Assembly (NCBI RefSeq): GCF_022026395.1
Contig: NZ_CP041767.1
Span: forward strand, 1,499,501 to 1,563,500
Length of the DNA: 64,000 nt
Origin: Brevibacillus brevis
GTDB lineage: Bacteria; Bacillota; Bacilli; Brevibacillales; Brevibacillaceae
Direction of reading: 5' to 3'
Positions 50,591 through 59,657 of this stretch are shown piece by piece. Within the stretch, counting starts at the first letter, position 1; the number at the start of each line of letters is the position of its first letter. The notes below the pieces were generated by a model that was not told where the DNA came from, made no database searches, and saw only the letters and a list, made by a program, of their open reading frames with translations. The position numbers were made by a program, and so were the translations under genes.

Positions 50591-51328
50591 TTAGGATGCT
50601 GGTTTGCTGGCAGCGATCAACAAGAAGATCGGCCGACGGATTTCGTCTCGCATCCCGGGTATATCCAGCATTTCTTCAGGAGGGCCAGGTTCGGCGACTT
50701 TTGTTAGGTGAAATCCGGCAGCAAGGAGGTCGTTCATATAGCTCGAAAACGTTCGGTGATACTTGACAACTTCATGATCCAGAAAGCTGGTATGCCGGAT
50801 GCCTTCCTGCTGATAGTTGTCCACTGGCCAGTGCAAGCGTTCGCCTTGGGGGCCGTAATGCCAGTCCTGTTCAGCCAGAGCAGTGAAGACGGGATGCTCC
50901 ACGGAGAAAACGAAGGAACCTCCAGGAGCAAGACAGTGATAAACACGTTGGCAAAGCAAGTCAAAGCGCTCCACATAATGAATGGCCAAGGAGCTGATGA
51001 CGACGTTGAATTGCTCTGGAGCAAAATCAATGTCTTCAATCGGAAGACGCAGATACTCAATGGCGGGATCTGTTGTCGTCTCTTTGGCACGAGCCAGCAT
51101 TTTTTCGGAAAGGTCCACACCTATAACGGAGCGGGCCTGCTGCTCGCGCGCATAACGGCAGTGCCAGCCGAAGCCACAGCCTAAATCGAGTACTTTTTTC
51201 CCGCGAAGGGAAGGCAGTAGCTCCCGAAAAGCGTGCCATTCTCCTGCGGCGTTCAGTCCCTCAACCGAACGGGCCATTTGACTGTAAGTGGTGAAAAAAG
51301 TTGACTCATCGTATTTGTTCTGTTTCAT
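50591..51328 (-). CDS. Class I SAM-dependent methyltransferase
   Basis: A 245-aa methyltransferase. SAM-binding motif I is KVLDLGCGFGWHCRYA, followed by VIGVDLSEKMLARAKE, IEDIDFAPEQFNVVISSLAI and a post-motif CLAPGGSFVFSVEHP, as in methyltransferase type 11 proteins. I start at ATG 51328 (10 nt after GGAGG), which overlaps the stop of the MBL hydrolase gene in ATGA, so the two are translationally coupled. The acceptor is unknown. Confidence 0.9.
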   Translation of the reverse strand: MKQNKYDESTFFTTYSQMARSVEGLNAAGEWHAFRELLPSLRGKKVLDLGCGFGWHCRYAREQQARSVIGVDLSEKMLARAKETTTDPAIEYLRLPIEDIDFAPEQFNVVISSLAIHYVERFDLLCQRVYHCLAPGGSFVFSVEHPVFTALAEQDWHYGPQGERLHWPVDNYQQEGIRHTSFLDHEVVKYHRTFSSYMNDLLAAGFHLTKVAEPGPPEEMLDIPGMRDEIRRPIFLLIAASKPAS

Positions 51329-52083
51329 CCGTTCAAAACCTCCGGCGTCGGGTCGTAGGCTTGGATTAAATCTCGAAGTGCTTGCTTGACGTCCCCCTGG
51401 AACAATCCACCATGATAGCAAATCAACTGCTCGATGTCATAATCGAGCAAGCGGCGGACAGAGCGAATCGCTTCCTGCATATCCAGCGTATAGGACGGAT
51501 TGGCGATTTCGAGTCTACTGTTTTCGATTACAACAGCATCACCGGCAATCAGCGTTTTGCTTGCGATCACATACAACGAAATATGTCCCGGCATATGTCC
51601 AGGTGTGTGAATGATCTCGATGCCGCCGCACCAAGGCAGGCGTTCGCCATTCGTTACGGTTCGATCAACCGCTGTGGGCTCGATGGACTGTAAAAAGCGA
51701 ATAAATTCATGAGCGTTCTGCTTTTCATCCAACGACAGATGCTCCAGTGTTGCTTGCGCCTGTTCCAATCGCAAAGATGTCTTTTGTCCGGCGATGTATG
51801 GTGCTTCTCCTTCGTAGGCGATGATTTCGAGGTGCGGATAGGTTCTTTTTAACGCTGCCAAAGAACCGATGTGATCCATATCGTGATGCGTCACAATGAC
51901 CTTCGTAAGGTCATCGAGCGTAAGCTGTTGCTTGTGTGCGGCCTCCAGAAGCAGAGGCAAAAAGTCCGGATACCCACAGTCTACAAGAATCAGTTCATGC
52001 TCATCCTGCAACAGCACCGGGGTAATGACCTGTGCAGATCCATTGTACATAAACGAAATGTCGAGAAAGTGAATCTGGTTCAT
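51325..52083 (-). CDS. MBL-fold metallo-hydrolase
   Basis: A 252-aa metallo-beta-lactamase-fold hydrolase. The metal motif is VTHHDMDHIG (HxHxDH type with HHDMDH), followed by HTPGHMPGHISLYV, IAGDAVVIEN and the last His in ICYHGGLFQG. It resembles glyoxalase II/lactonase-like enzymes. ATG 52083 follows AGGAGGG. It is coupled to the methyltransferase gene downstream. Substrate unknown. Confidence 0.92.
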   Translation of the reverse strand: MNQIHFLDISFMYNGSAQVITPVLLQDEHELILVDCGYPDFLPLLLEAAHKQQLTLDDLTKVIVTHHDMDHIGSLAALKRTYPHLEIIAYEGEAPYIAGQKTSLRLEQAQATLEHLSLDEKQNAHEFIRFLQSIEPTAVDRTVTNGERLPWCGGIEIIHTPGHMPGHISLYVIASKTLIAGDAVVIENSRLEIANPSYTLDMQEAIRSVRRLLDYDIEQLICYHGGLFQGDVKQALRDLIQAYDPTPEVLNG

Positions 52084-52166
52084 ACGTTGTCCCTCCTGAC
52101 TGACTGATCTTAAAAAGGAGTGTAACGCAAGAGTAGAGCAGACACACGGTCGACTTTTTCTCTGTC

Positions 52167-52433
52167 TCATTTATGTCCACGAATAATCCGCCGAATACTG
52201 TGTTCGGTCAAGTAATGCTTCTGGGCAAGCATTTTGACAGAAGCCCCTTCGTGATAGGCCTGCCAAATAGCCTGATTGCGCTCGCTTAGCCATTGCTTTG
52301 TGTCTGTGGAGGCGCCCCATTGTCGTTTGTTTTCGTGGTGGATGGGGATATACAAGTAACTTCCTTGTATATAATGCTGAATTTGCCGCAGCAGATCGTC
52401 TGGCAAAAGGTCTTGTGCATTTTTGTATTTCAT
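52167..52433 (-). CDS. CD3324-family (Mor-like HTH) small protein
   Basis: An 88-aa protein: MKYKNAQDLLPDDLLRQIQH and GSYLYIP at the N-terminus, and a C-terminal helix-turn-helix AYHEGASVKMLAQKHYLTEH with SIRRIIRGHK. This matches the CD3324-type proteins related to the Mor transcription-activator fold, so DNA binding is likely. CAGGAG precedes the ATG. It lies 83 nt upstream of the MBL gene on the same strand and could control that operon. The region 52434-52718 upstream has an inverted repeat (GAGCCG / CGGCTC near 52555) but no gene I trust. Confidence 0.75.
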   Translation of the reverse strand: MKYKNAQDLLPDDLLRQIQHYIQGSYLYIPIHHENKRQWGASTDTKQWLSERNQAIWQAYHEGASVKMLAQKHYLTEHSIRRIIRGHK

Positions 52434-52718
52434 GTGCTTTGCTCCTGTCTATATAGCGTGATGTGCGTATATAGATGAGCAAAGAGATCTTCAACTCAAT
52501 ATGGGGAAGGCTCTGAACCAAGAGAAAGAAGAACTCTTTGCTCAGAGCCGCATTCGGCTCTTCGTACATAAGGGTCTCGCATTTGAATCATCTCCCTTCT
52601 TGTCTCTATAGTAGTGAGAAAGGGAAGTTCCTTCAATAAACATCTTTTCCTTGCTTGCGAAAGAAAGGGTAAGATGAGAGGGATACGTAGATTGTTTTTT
52701 GGATGGAGATGAGAAAAG

Positions 52719-52934
52719 ATGAGTCTTGGCGGCTTTCAAAGCGGCTTTTCCGCCCGCAAGGTACCACGTTCTGAAGTGCGGTGGGGACAGTTTTTAATAT
52801 GCAATCACGGGTGTGAGGAAGTTATCCAATTGATTTCGCATGTATCTGGTGAAGTTGAATTTGAGCTATGTAAAATCGAGGCAGAGCGCATGGCGCATGT
52901 CCTTTTGGAGGCTTCGAAAGCAGAGCGCACATGA
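52719..52934 (+). CDS. Small hypothetical protein
   Basis: A 71-codon frame with SEVRWGQFLICNHGCEEVIQ and GEVEFELCKIEAERMAHVLL. The composition is protein-like and acidic, but the ribosome-binding site is weak (GGAGATGAG) and no family is recognised. It precedes the SPFH gene in the same direction, 28 nt before its sigma-W-like promoter. Confidence 0.4.
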   Translation: MSLGGFQSGFSARKVPRSEVRWGQFLICNHGCEEVIQLISHVSGEVEFELCKIEAERMAHVLLEASKAERT

Positions 52935-52961
52935 CATGACATGTACTTTTCATAAATTTCT

Positions 52962-52987
52962 TGAAACTTACAGCCCACTCTCTCGTA
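52962..52987 (+). promoter_or_regulatory. Sigma-W-type ECF promoter before SPFH gene
   Basis: TGAAAC (52962-52967), exactly 16 bp, CGTATA (from 52984). This is the consensus for sigma-W in Bacillus (TGAAAC-N16-CGTA). It lies about 40 nt upstream of the SPFH start. Confidence 0.8.
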
Positions 52988-53025
52988 TAAATGAATGAGC
53001 ATGTATAGATAGAGGGAGGACGAGT

Positions 53026-53856
53026 ATGAGCGACAAAAATGTTGTAAAAATGAGTCCCTTTCAAGCAGGAGGAAAGCTGATCGCAACGATTGTGATACTG
53101 GTTGCGTTGGTCTTGCTTGGCACGCAATCTTTTACGATTATTTCTGCAGGGCATAGTGGGGTTGTGCTGCAGCTTGGAGCGGTACAGCCAAAAGTGCTGC
53201 AAGAGGGCATGCATTTTAAAATTCCGTTCATCCAAACCGTAGTGCCGATGGAAGTGCGGGTGCAAAAATCAGAAATGAGTCAGACTTCCGCTTCACGTGA
53301 CCTGCAAACCGTATCTACGACGATTGCTGTTAACCATCATTTGGATGCAGAAAATGTCAATAAACTGTACCAGCAAGTGGGATTGGAGTACAATAGCCGA
53401 ATTGTTGATCCTGCCATTGCCGAATCATTTAAAGCCGTGACCGCTCAATACACAGCAGAAGAACTGGTATCCAAGCGTTCCGAGGTCAGCCAAAAGGTAA
53501 AAGAAGTCCTGCATAAAAAGCTGTCAAATTATAACATTATCCTCGACGAAATCAATATTCGCGAGTTTACTTTCAGTGATGAATTTAACCGCGCTATTGA
53601 ATCCAAGCAGGTAGCTGAGCAGCAAGCGCTCAAATCGAAGCTGGACCTGGAGCGGATCAAGATCGAGAAAGAGCAAGAAATCACGAGAGCAGAAGCACAG
53701 GCACAAGCACTGCGCCTGCAAAAACAAGAGGTAACGCCAGAGCTGATTCAGCTCAGACAGATTGAGGCGCAACTCGAAGCGATCCGCAAATGGGATGGAA
53801 AGCTGCCGAACGTTACAGGCGGAGCTACTCCGTTTATCAACGTGGGTACCCCATAA
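53026..53856 (+). CDS. SPFH/prohibitin-family membrane protein
   Basis: A 276-aa protein with one N-terminal membrane helix (LIATIVILVALVLLGTQSF), then an SPFH/band-7 domain (ISAGHSGVVLQLGAVQPKVL; HFKIPFIQTVVPMEVRVQK) and a long charged coiled coil (EQQALKSKLDLERIKIEKEQ). Topology suggests an anchored scaffold of prohibitin type. The upstream promoter matches sigma-W, which controls flotillin-type SPFH genes in Bacillus subtilis, pointing to envelope stress. AGGGAGG precedes ATG 53026. Confidence 0.92.
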   Translation: MSDKNVVKMSPFQAGGKLIATIVILVALVLLGTQSFTIISAGHSGVVLQLGAVQPKVLQEGMHFKIPFIQTVVPMEVRVQKSEMSQTSASRDLQTVSTTIAVNHHLDAENVNKLYQQVGLEYNSRIVDPAIAESFKAVTAQYTAEELVSKRSEVSQKVKEVLHKKLSNYNIILDEINIREFTFSDEFNRAIESKQVAEQQALKSKLDLERIKIEKEQEITRAEAQAQALRLQKQEVTPELIQLRQIEAQLEAIRKWDGKLPNVTGGATPFINVGTP

Positions 53857-53870
53857 CCGAATAAATAAAC

Positions 53871-53900
53871 AAAGCCACTCCCTTGAAGAGGAGTGGCTTT
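53871..53900 (-). terminator. Terminator of ahpCF
   Basis: Eleven-base-pair stem AAAGCCACTCC / GGAGTGGCTTT; on the minus strand followed by GTTTATTTATT. It may also stop the convergent SPFH transcript. Confidence 0.8.
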
Positions 53901-53904
53901 GCTA

Positions 53905-55434
53905 TTAGTTGCGGATGAGATAATCAAAAGCTCCCAAGGCAGCAGTAGCACCAGATCCCATCGAAATGATGATCTGTTTATAAGCACTGTTCGTGCAGTC
54001 ACCGGCAGCAAAAACACCAGGGATGTTTGTAGAACCATGGCTGTCTACTACGATCTCACCAAAGCGAGTACGCTCAATCGTGTCGCCCAACCAATCTGTA
54101 TTCGGTACCAGACCGATCTGTACAAACACACCTTGCAATTCAATGTGCTTGGTTTCGCCTGTCTCACGTTCGATGTAAGAAATGCCGTTTACTTTATCCG
54201 TACCCGTAATTTCTTTGGTTTGAACGTTTTTGAGTACTGTGACATTTGGCAGACTGTAAAGACGATCTTGCAAGACTGCGTCAGCTTTCAGTTCTGGCGA
54301 GAATTCCAGAACGGTTACATGTTTCACAATACCTGCGAGATCAATCGCTGCTTCCACACCTGAATTACCGCCGCCAACAACGGCAACATCTTTGCCGATG
54401 AACAAAGGACCATCGCAGTGAGGGCAATAAGCTACACCCTTGTTCTTGAACTCTGCTTCACCTGGTACACCCAGATTCCGCCAACGAGCACCTGTCGACA
54501 GGATGACTGTCTTACTCTTCAGAACAGCGCCGTTTTCGAGTTCAATTTCGATCAAATCCTTCTTCTCCAAACGCTTGGCACGTTGCAGCTTCATGACATC
54601 AATGCCATACTCTTTTACTTGCTTTTCCAAGTTGGCTGCGAGCTGAGGACCTTCAATGTATTTCACACTGATGAAGTTCTCAATGCCCAATGTGTCATTG
54701 ACTTGACCCCCAAGGCGTTCAGCAACGAGACCAGTACGAATCCCTTTGCGTGCTGCATAGATCGCCGCACTAGCACCTGCTGGGCCACCGCCCACAACAA
54801 GCACATCGTACGGGTCTTTATTGTCAAACTCGGATGCGTCCGGAGCAGACCCCAGCTTGGCAAGGATTTCTTCCACGGTCATACGGCCGCTTTCGAAAAA
54901 TTCGCCATTAAGGAAAACGCTTGGCACAGCCATCACGTTTTTGCTCTCTACCTCGTCCTTGAATACGGCACCGTCAATCATTGTATGAGTAATACCAGGA
55001 TTGAAGATACTCATCAAGTTCAGAGCTTGGACAACATCTGGACAATTGTGGCAACTCAAACTGATGTAAGATTCGAACTTATATTCACCACGAAGGTCTT
55101 TGATTTGATCAATGACACTTTGCTCGACCTTTGGAGCTCTTCCGCTAACTTGCAGAAGAGCCAATACCAAGGAAGTAAATTCGTGACCCAGCGGAGTACC
55201 GGCAAAAACAACGCCAGTATCTTCGCCGACACGGTTTACGCTAAAGCTAGGTGTGCGAGTAAGTTCAGCTTTCTCCACACTGATCTTCAAAGACATGCTG
55301 GCTAGCTCATCAACCAGTGCAAGCATCTCAGAAGATGCTTCATCCGTGCCTGCACTGACTTTGAGTACAATATCGCCTTCCAAGAGCTCGAGATATTGTT
55401 CTAGTTGCGCTTTGATTTCTTGGTCAAGGGCCAT
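53905..55434 (-). CDS. ahpF: Alkyl hydroperoxide reductase subunit F (NADH-peroxiredoxin reductase)
   Basis: A 509-aa FAD enzyme that passes electrons from NADH to AhpC. The N-terminal tandem thioredoxin-fold domain has the CxxC in [12 protein letters not shown]; the reductase part has FAD site [20 protein letters not shown], the second redox CxxC in [11 protein letters not shown] and the NADH site [15 protein letters not shown]. It ends with [20 protein letters not shown]. Full length. It follows ahpC by 13 nt and shares the PerR-controlled promoter. The ribosome-binding site AAGGTG is modest. Confidence 0.98.
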   Translation of the reverse strand: MALDQEIKAQLEQYLELLEGDIVLKVSAGTDEASSEMLALVDELASMSLKISVEKAELTRTPSFSVNRVGEDTGVVFAGTPLGHEFTSLVLALLQVSGRAPKVEQSVIDQIKDLRGEYKFESYISLSCHNCPDVVQALNLMSIFNPGITHTMIDGAVFKDEVESKNVMAVPSVFLNGEFFESGRMTVEEILAKLGSAPDASEFDNKDPYDVLVVGGGPAGASAAIYAARKGIRTGLVAERLGGQVNDTLGIENFISVKYIEGPQLAANLEKQVKEYGIDVMKLQRAKRLEKKDLIEIELENGAVLKSKTVILSTGARWRNLGVPGEAEFKNKGVAYCPHCDGPLFIGKDVAVVGGGNSGVEAAIDLAGIVKHVTVLEFSPELKADAVLQDRLYSLPNVTVLKNVQTKEITGTDKVNGISYIERETGETKHIELQGVFVQIGLVPNTDWLGDTIERTRFGEIVVDSHGSTNIPGVFAAGDCTNSAYKQIIISMGSGATAALGAFDYLIRN

Positions 55435-55447
55435 TTTATATCACACC

Positions 55448-56011
55448 TTAAATTTTGCCTACGAGATCAAGGCTTGGTTTCAGTGTTTTGCCACCTTCTT
55501 GCCATTTAGCTGGGCAAACTTCACCTGGATTGTTGCGAACATATTGTGCTGCTTTGATTTTATTGATCAGAGCACTTGCATCACGGCCAATGCCACCTGC
55601 AGTAATCTCAACAGCTTGGATGACACCGTCTGGGTCGATGATGAATGTACCGCGATCTGCCAAACCTTCAGCTTCGATCAATACGTCGAAGTTGCGGGAG
55701 ATCACATGGGAAGGATCGCCGATCATGATGTATTCTACTTTGCTGATTGCTTCAGAGCTGGAGTGCCATGCTTTATGAGTGAAGTGAGTATCTGTAGAAA
55801 CGGAGTATACTTCAACGCCGAGTTCTTTCAAAGTTGCATATTGGTTTTGCAGATCTTCGAGTTCAGTAGGGCAAACGAAAGTAAAGTCTGCTGGGTAGAA
55901 GCAAACTACGCTCCATTGACCTTTGAAGTTTGCTTCAGTTACTTCGAGGAATTTACCTTTTTGGAATGCTTGTGCTTTAAAAGGCAATACTTCAGTTCCG
56001 ATGAGTGACAT
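55448..56011 (-). CDS. ahpC: Alkyl hydroperoxide reductase subunit C (typical 2-Cys peroxiredoxin)
   Basis: A 187-aa peroxiredoxin that reduces H2O2 and organic peroxides. The peroxidatic Cys is in [17 protein letters not shown] and the resolving Cys in [18 protein letters not shown] precedes the ATG. It is the first gene of ahpCF; its promoter overlaps a PerR-type box, so it should be derepressed by peroxide. Confidence 0.98.
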   Translation of the reverse strand: MSLIGTEVLPFKAQAFQKGKFLEVTEANFKGQWSVVCFYPADFTFVCPTELEDLQNQYATLKELGVEVYSVSTDTHFTHKAWHSSSEAISKVEYIMIGDPSHVISRNFDVLIEAEGLADRGTFIIDPDGVIQAVEITAGGIGRDASALINKIKAAQYVRNNPGEVCPAKWQEGGKTLKPSLDLVGKI

Positions 56012-56085
56012 AGTGTTAGCTCCTTTATATGTTTTTTGTATTTACATATTCAGGACATGCGTAACGAGGCATGCTTGAATATAAT

Positions 56086-56145
56086 TTACAATGATTATTA
56101 TTTAATAAATGATTCAGTAAGTCAAGTTTTTTATAATGATTATAA
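56086..56145 (-). promoter_or_regulatory. ahpCF promoter with two PerR boxes
   Basis: Minus strand: TTGACT (56120-56125), 17-bp spacer, AATAAT (56097-56102). Box 1 TTATAATGATTATAA (56131-56145) is a perfect 7-1-7 PerR consensus upstream of the -35; box 2 TTACAATGATTATTA (56086-56100), 13 of 15, covers the -10. The remaining part of 56146-56318 holds the ydbS promoter region. Confidence 0.9.
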
Positions 56146-56243
56146 TGTGATAATTTCTACAAGGGGCTTTATCCATTATTTAGTATGATTCGAACGGCAT
56201 AAGAGTATTCGCTTGCTGTGCGAAAAATTGACGATTGGTCTGG

Positions 56244-56269
56244 AGAAACCGGGCGGATTGTTTTACGTA
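56244..56269 (+). promoter_or_regulatory. Sigma-W-type ECF promoter before ydbS
   Basis: AGAAAC (56244-56249), exactly 16 bp, CGTA (56266-56269), followed by TG. It keeps the GAAAC and CGTA cores of sigma-W promoters, and ydbST is a sigma-W operon in Bacillus subtilis. Confidence 0.75.
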
Positions 56270-56318
56270 TGAAATAAAGAGCGAATGGACAGTGGAATAA
56301 ACACACAGGAGTGATGAT

Positions 56319-56810
56319 ATGCCATCTCCAATTCACGCACCGCAAAAATGCTTGTCCAAGGATGCGTTCAAAGTACAGCTTATTACCGAGGGGATTACAG
56401 TTGTGTTCGGTCTTGTTATTTTGGCCGTTCTTTATTATCTGGATAATCGTTTTGTCTGGAAGGAATGGATCGGATGGGGTTTGCACGGATTGCTCGTTAT
56501 CGGTGTGATCGCGACGATTTGGTCTTTTGTCGAGCCGTATTTCTTATATAAAAGCTGGCGGTATGATATCGATGAAGATTTCCTGCAAATGAAATTCGGG
56601 GTGATTACAGAGAAACATTTTCTTGTCCCCATGACGAAAATCCAAGCAGTCTCAACGAAACAAGGACCGATTTTACGAAAATACGGACTGTACACCATCT
56701 TGATAAAAACGATGGGCTCCTCGCACGAAATTCCAGGATTGCCGGGGGATGTCGCTGCTCAATTAAGAGAACAGATTGCTCACTACGCCAAATTAAAGGA
56801 AGTGGAGTAG
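56319..56810 (+). CDS. ydbS: PH-domain membrane protein YdbS-like
   Basis: A 163-aa protein with two membrane helices (VVFGLVILAVLYYLDNRFVW; GLLVIGVIATIWSFVEPYFL) followed by a bacterial PH-like domain (bPH2): YDIDEDFLQMKFGVITEKHF, PMTKIQAVSTKQGPILRKYG. GGAG lies upstream of the ATG. It pairs with the YdbT-like gene that follows. In Bacillus subtilis this pair contributes to resistance to certain antimicrobial peptides. Confidence 0.9.
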   Translation: MPSPIHAPQKCLSKDAFKVQLITEGITVVFGLVILAVLYYLDNRFVWKEWIGWGLHGLLVIGVIATIWSFVEPYFLYKSWRYDIDEDFLQMKFGVITEKHFLVPMTKIQAVSTKQGPILRKYGLYTILIKTMGSSHEIPGLPGDVAAQLREQIAHYAKLKEVE

Positions 56811-56812
56811 TG

Positions 56813-58321
56813 ATGGAAGCAAAACGATACCATCCACTAACTATCTTTTTTGATCTCATCATCCAAGTAAAACATCTGTTTTTTCCTGCGTTGATTTTGT
56901 TTGTGTTCAATTATGACTCGACGAACGCATTCATTACGTACGGAAGAATTGTTTTTTACATCTATGTAGGAGGAATGCTGGTCTATCTGCTTTTGAAATG
57001 GGTTTCGTACAAGTACAGGCTGGATGATACGGCTTTCCATCTTTACGAAGGGATTTTTACGAAGACAAAGCAAACCATTCCCTTTACCAAAATCCAAAAT
57101 GTCAATCGACATACGACGTTGCTGCACCGAATTTTTCACGTGACTTCTATCCGGTTTGAGACAGGGATGGTTGGGGATGATTCTTCCGTGGAATTCGCGG
57201 TGATTTCTCTGAACGAAGCGGATCGACTGGAGGCTTACACGAAACAGGCAGTGCGATTAGAGAAAGAGCCTGAAGCTAAAGGGAGAGAAGGAATCCCTTC
57301 GGTGGAAATCGGTACGCCGTATGCCACTCCTGAGAGAATCATTCACTTTACGCCAACGAAAAAAGAGATTATCAAGGCTTCCTTCACTTCTCTCAGCTTC
57401 CTCGGGATGATTACGTTATTGGTATGGGCGTATTTCAAACTCACCGAATATATCGACGTGGAGGAGCAGGTAGTAGGAATTTATTCGCTGATTACGAGTT
57501 CCTGGACATGGGTCACGCTGACTGCCGTTGGACTTCTCGTCCTATCCATCGTATTCGGCATGATCACGACCTATATTCGTTACGGAAAATACGAGATTTC
57601 GTCGGATCATGAGCGGATTTACATTGCCAAAGGAGTAATTGAAGAAACAGCTTTTTCGATTGCAAAAGAGAGAGTGCAGGCGATTAAAATCAAGCAATCT
57701 TTGTTAAAGCGCATGCTGGGTCTCGCCGAAGTTAAGCTGACGGTTGTCGGCGGGGATAGTGATTCGGATAAAGATAAACAGGATGTCAGCTCACTCTATC
57801 CATTTTTACCGGTAAAACGTGCGTATGAGATGATCTCCGAAATATTGCCTGCGTATGAAGTGACGGAAAAAATGACGAGTCTCCCCAAAAAATCGTTATG
57901 GGTTCGCTTGGTCAGATCGAGCTGGATTTGGATCATAGGCACAGGTGCGCTTTCCTATTTCAAGCCGAATATTTGGGGATGGGAGCAAGCGTGGTGGGTC
58001 ATATCCATTGCGTTGACACTGCTCATCCTGGCGTTCGAAGTCATTGAATTCTACAACACCCGGTACACCTTGAATGATCATTTTATTCAGTTCCAAACAG
58101 GGAGCCTAACTACGACTTTATTTGTCTCCAAACGAGAAAAGATTATTGAGGTCAGCGTCAAAAGGGGCCTCTTGCAAAAGCAGCTAGGGCTTGCTTCCAT
58201 CAAAACGGTCAATCGGGCCAAACCAGTGAGTCATAAAGGGGTAACAGATGTGCCGTTAGAGTTGGCGGAAGGGTTTTATCAGTGGTATATGGGACGTAGA
58301 AAAGAGATCAAAGTAGAATAG
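56813..58321 (+). CDS. ydbT: PH-domain membrane protein YdbT-like (three bPH2 domains)
   Basis: A 502-aa protein with three pairs of membrane helices and three bPH2 segments (LYEGIFTKTKQTIPFTKIQN; YIAKGVIEETAFSIAKERVQ; IQFQTGSLTTTLFVSKREKI). ATG 56813 or the adjacent GTG 56810 starts directly after the ydbS stop, so the pair is co-translated. Family size and order match Bacillus ydbT. It should sit in the membrane with YdbS as an envelope-stress protein. Confidence 0.9.
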   Translation: MEAKRYHPLTIFFDLIIQVKHLFFPALILFVFNYDSTNAFITYGRIVFYIYVGGMLVYLLLKWVSYKYRLDDTAFHLYEGIFTKTKQTIPFTKIQNVNRHTTLLHRIFHVTSIRFETGMVGDDSSVEFAVISLNEADRLEAYTKQAVRLEKEPEAKGREGIPSVEIGTPYATPERIIHFTPTKKEIIKASFTSLSFLGMITLLVWAYFKLTEYIDVEEQVVGIYSLITSSWTWVTLTAVGLLVLSIVFGMITTYIRYGKYEISSDHERIYIAKGVIEETAFSIAKERVQAIKIKQSLLKRMLGLAEVKLTVVGGDSDSDKDKQDVSSLYPFLPVKRAYEMISEILPAYEVTEKMTSLPKKSLWVRLVRSSWIWIIGTGALSYFKPNIWGWEQAWWVISIALTLLILAFEVIEFYNTRYTLNDHFIQFQTGSLTTTLFVSKREKIIEVSVKRGLLQKQLGLASIKTVNRAKPVSHKGVTDVPLELAEGFYQWYMGRRKEIKVE

Positions 58322-58334
58322 AAGGAGAGGGGGC

Positions 58335-58366
58335 GTAGAAGGAAAAGGAGGACCTTTTCCCTCTAC
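58335..58366. terminator. Hairpin after ydbT
   Basis: GTAG-aa-GGAAAAGG / CCTTTTCC-ct-CTAC with a 4-nt loop; no T run, so activity as a terminator is uncertain. It overlaps the end of the convergent VOC gene. Confidence 0.4.
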
Positions 58367-58755
58367 GTTCTTGTGCTTTCAAATAGCTCCAGCCATTCTC
58401 CATTTGGACCTTTGAAGAACATATAACGAGAGCCGTTCGGCAATGTGGTTATTTCCTGATCGATAAAAGTTACATGTAGTTGCTTCAATCGGTCGATTTC
58501 AGCTTCGAGGTTGTCCACAGCAAACGCCATGTGGTGGACTTTGCCCTCTACCGGAAGGGAATCGCTGTATCCGTGAATGAGCTCCAGCTCTGTCTCTGTG
58601 CTTTCCGGAAATCCAAGAAAAGCAAGCGTAATGACTCCGTTGGAATGAGCGAGCTTTCCTTTGAGCTCCATCCCAACCACTTCGGTGTAAAAGGCAATCG
58701 AGGCCTCCATATCTTTTACCATCAAGCCCACATGCTCCAGCTTTTTGATCGCCAT
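58363..58755 (-). CDS. VOC-superfamily lactoylglutathione-lyase-like protein
   Basis: A 130-aa glyoxalase-fold protein: KLEHVGLMVKDMEASIAFYT with TEVVGMEL, then the second module KVHHMAFAVDNLEAEIDRLK ending MFFKGPNGEWLELFE. Candidate metal ligands are His in LEHVG, Glu in ELELIHG, His in VHHMAF and Glu in WLELFE, so it may be a true metal-dependent lyase, unlike the other two VOC proteins. I start at 58755, about 11 nt after AAAGGA. Confidence 0.88.
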   Translation of the reverse strand: MAIKKLEHVGLMVKDMEASIAFYTEVVGMELKGKLAHSNGVITLAFLGFPESTETELELIHGYSDSLPVEGKVHHMAFAVDNLEAEIDRLKQLHVTFIDQEITTLPNGSRYMFFKGPNGEWLELFESTRT

Positions 58756-58910
58756 ATCAATTTCATTCCTTTCCATGGGTATGATTTTTTTCTATTGTAG
58801 AAGAATTTGTAGGAAATGTCTGTATGCTAAACGGTCATGATAGGTTTTCCAATGCTAAACATGGCTATAATTGGGGTATGGTGCAAATTTCGTCATCCCC
58901 GGGGTGGAGC

Positions 58911-59621
58911 ATGGAATCTATTGTGGAAATGATTGCGAGAGCAGTGCTGGCTTTTGCGATCATGATGATCATTACTAGGGTGTTGGGCAAGCAGACGATT
59001 GCGCAAATGACGTATCACGATTTTGTCGCGGCGATCACCTTGGGGGCGCTGACAGCAAATCTTGCCTTTAACACCATGGCCAAAATATCGCACATGCTCG
59101 TGACATTACTCACTTTTAGTGGTATCGCCTATTTGTTGATGATTCTCTCCCTGAAAAACCGGAAGATGCGAAAATGGTTTTCGGGCCAACCGACGATGAT
59201 TATCCAGGATGGAAGAATTCTCGAAGATAACATGCGCAAGCAAAAGCTGTCTTTGGATACGCTGAATCAAGAGCTGAGGGAAAGAAACATTTTTAATATC
59301 GAAGAAGTTCAATATGCTGTGCTGGAGTTGAATGGAGAGATATCCGTCCTGCGAAAACCGCAGTTTTTACCTGTCACTCGCGGGGATTTGCAATTGAAAA
59401 CGGGAAAGAGACAGACATTCCCGATTGAACTGATCATGGATGGCCAAATCATCCAGAGCAATTTACGCCAACATAGCTTAACCATCGAGTGGCTACTCTC
59501 ACAGGTGGGCAAAAAAGGATTGAGCGTCGCGGAAGTGAATTACGCCGTGATTAGCTCTAATGGACATATTTATTTCGACCCGTATGAGGACGGTATTACT
59601 AATCCGATCGACAAAGAATAA
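58911..59621 (+). CDS. DUF421-family membrane protein (YetF/YdfS-like)
   Basis: A 236-aa protein with three N-terminal membrane helices (IARAVLAFAIMMIITRVLGK; FVAAITLGALTANLAFN; MLVTLLTFSGIAYLLMIL) and a cytosolic part with two repeated alpha/beta units (MRKQKLSLDTLNQELRERNI; LRQHSLTIEWLLSQVGKKGL), the DUF421 layout. A TATAAT at 58866-58871 lies about 40 nt upstream, so ATG 58911 after GGGTGGAG is preferred over the in-frame codons at 58824 and 58878. Function unknown; related Bacillus proteins are spore- or stress-linked. Confidence 0.9.
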   Translation: MESIVEMIARAVLAFAIMMIITRVLGKQTIAQMTYHDFVAAITLGALTANLAFNTMAKISHMLVTLLTFSGIAYLLMILSLKNRKMRKWFSGQPTMIIQDGRILEDNMRKQKLSLDTLNQELRERNIFNIEEVQYAVLELNGEISVLRKPQFLPVTRGDLQLKTGKRQTFPIELIMDGQIIQSNLRQHSLTIEWLLSQVGKKGLSVAEVNYAVISSNGHIYFDPYEDGITNPIDKE

Positions 59622-59630
59622 GGTGTCGCA

Positions 59631-59657
59631 AAAAAACCTCCGAGATGGAGGTTTTTT
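59631..59657. terminator. Bidirectional terminator
   Basis: Eleven-base-pair perfect stem AAAAAACCTCC / GGAGGTTTTTT with a 5-nt loop, shared by the DUF421 gene and the convergent SLH gene. Confidence 0.9.

Noticed and set aside
54418..55305. 295-codon open frame opposite ahpF
   Set aside because: ahpF is unmistakable on the other strand; the antisense frame has no family features and results from its codon use.
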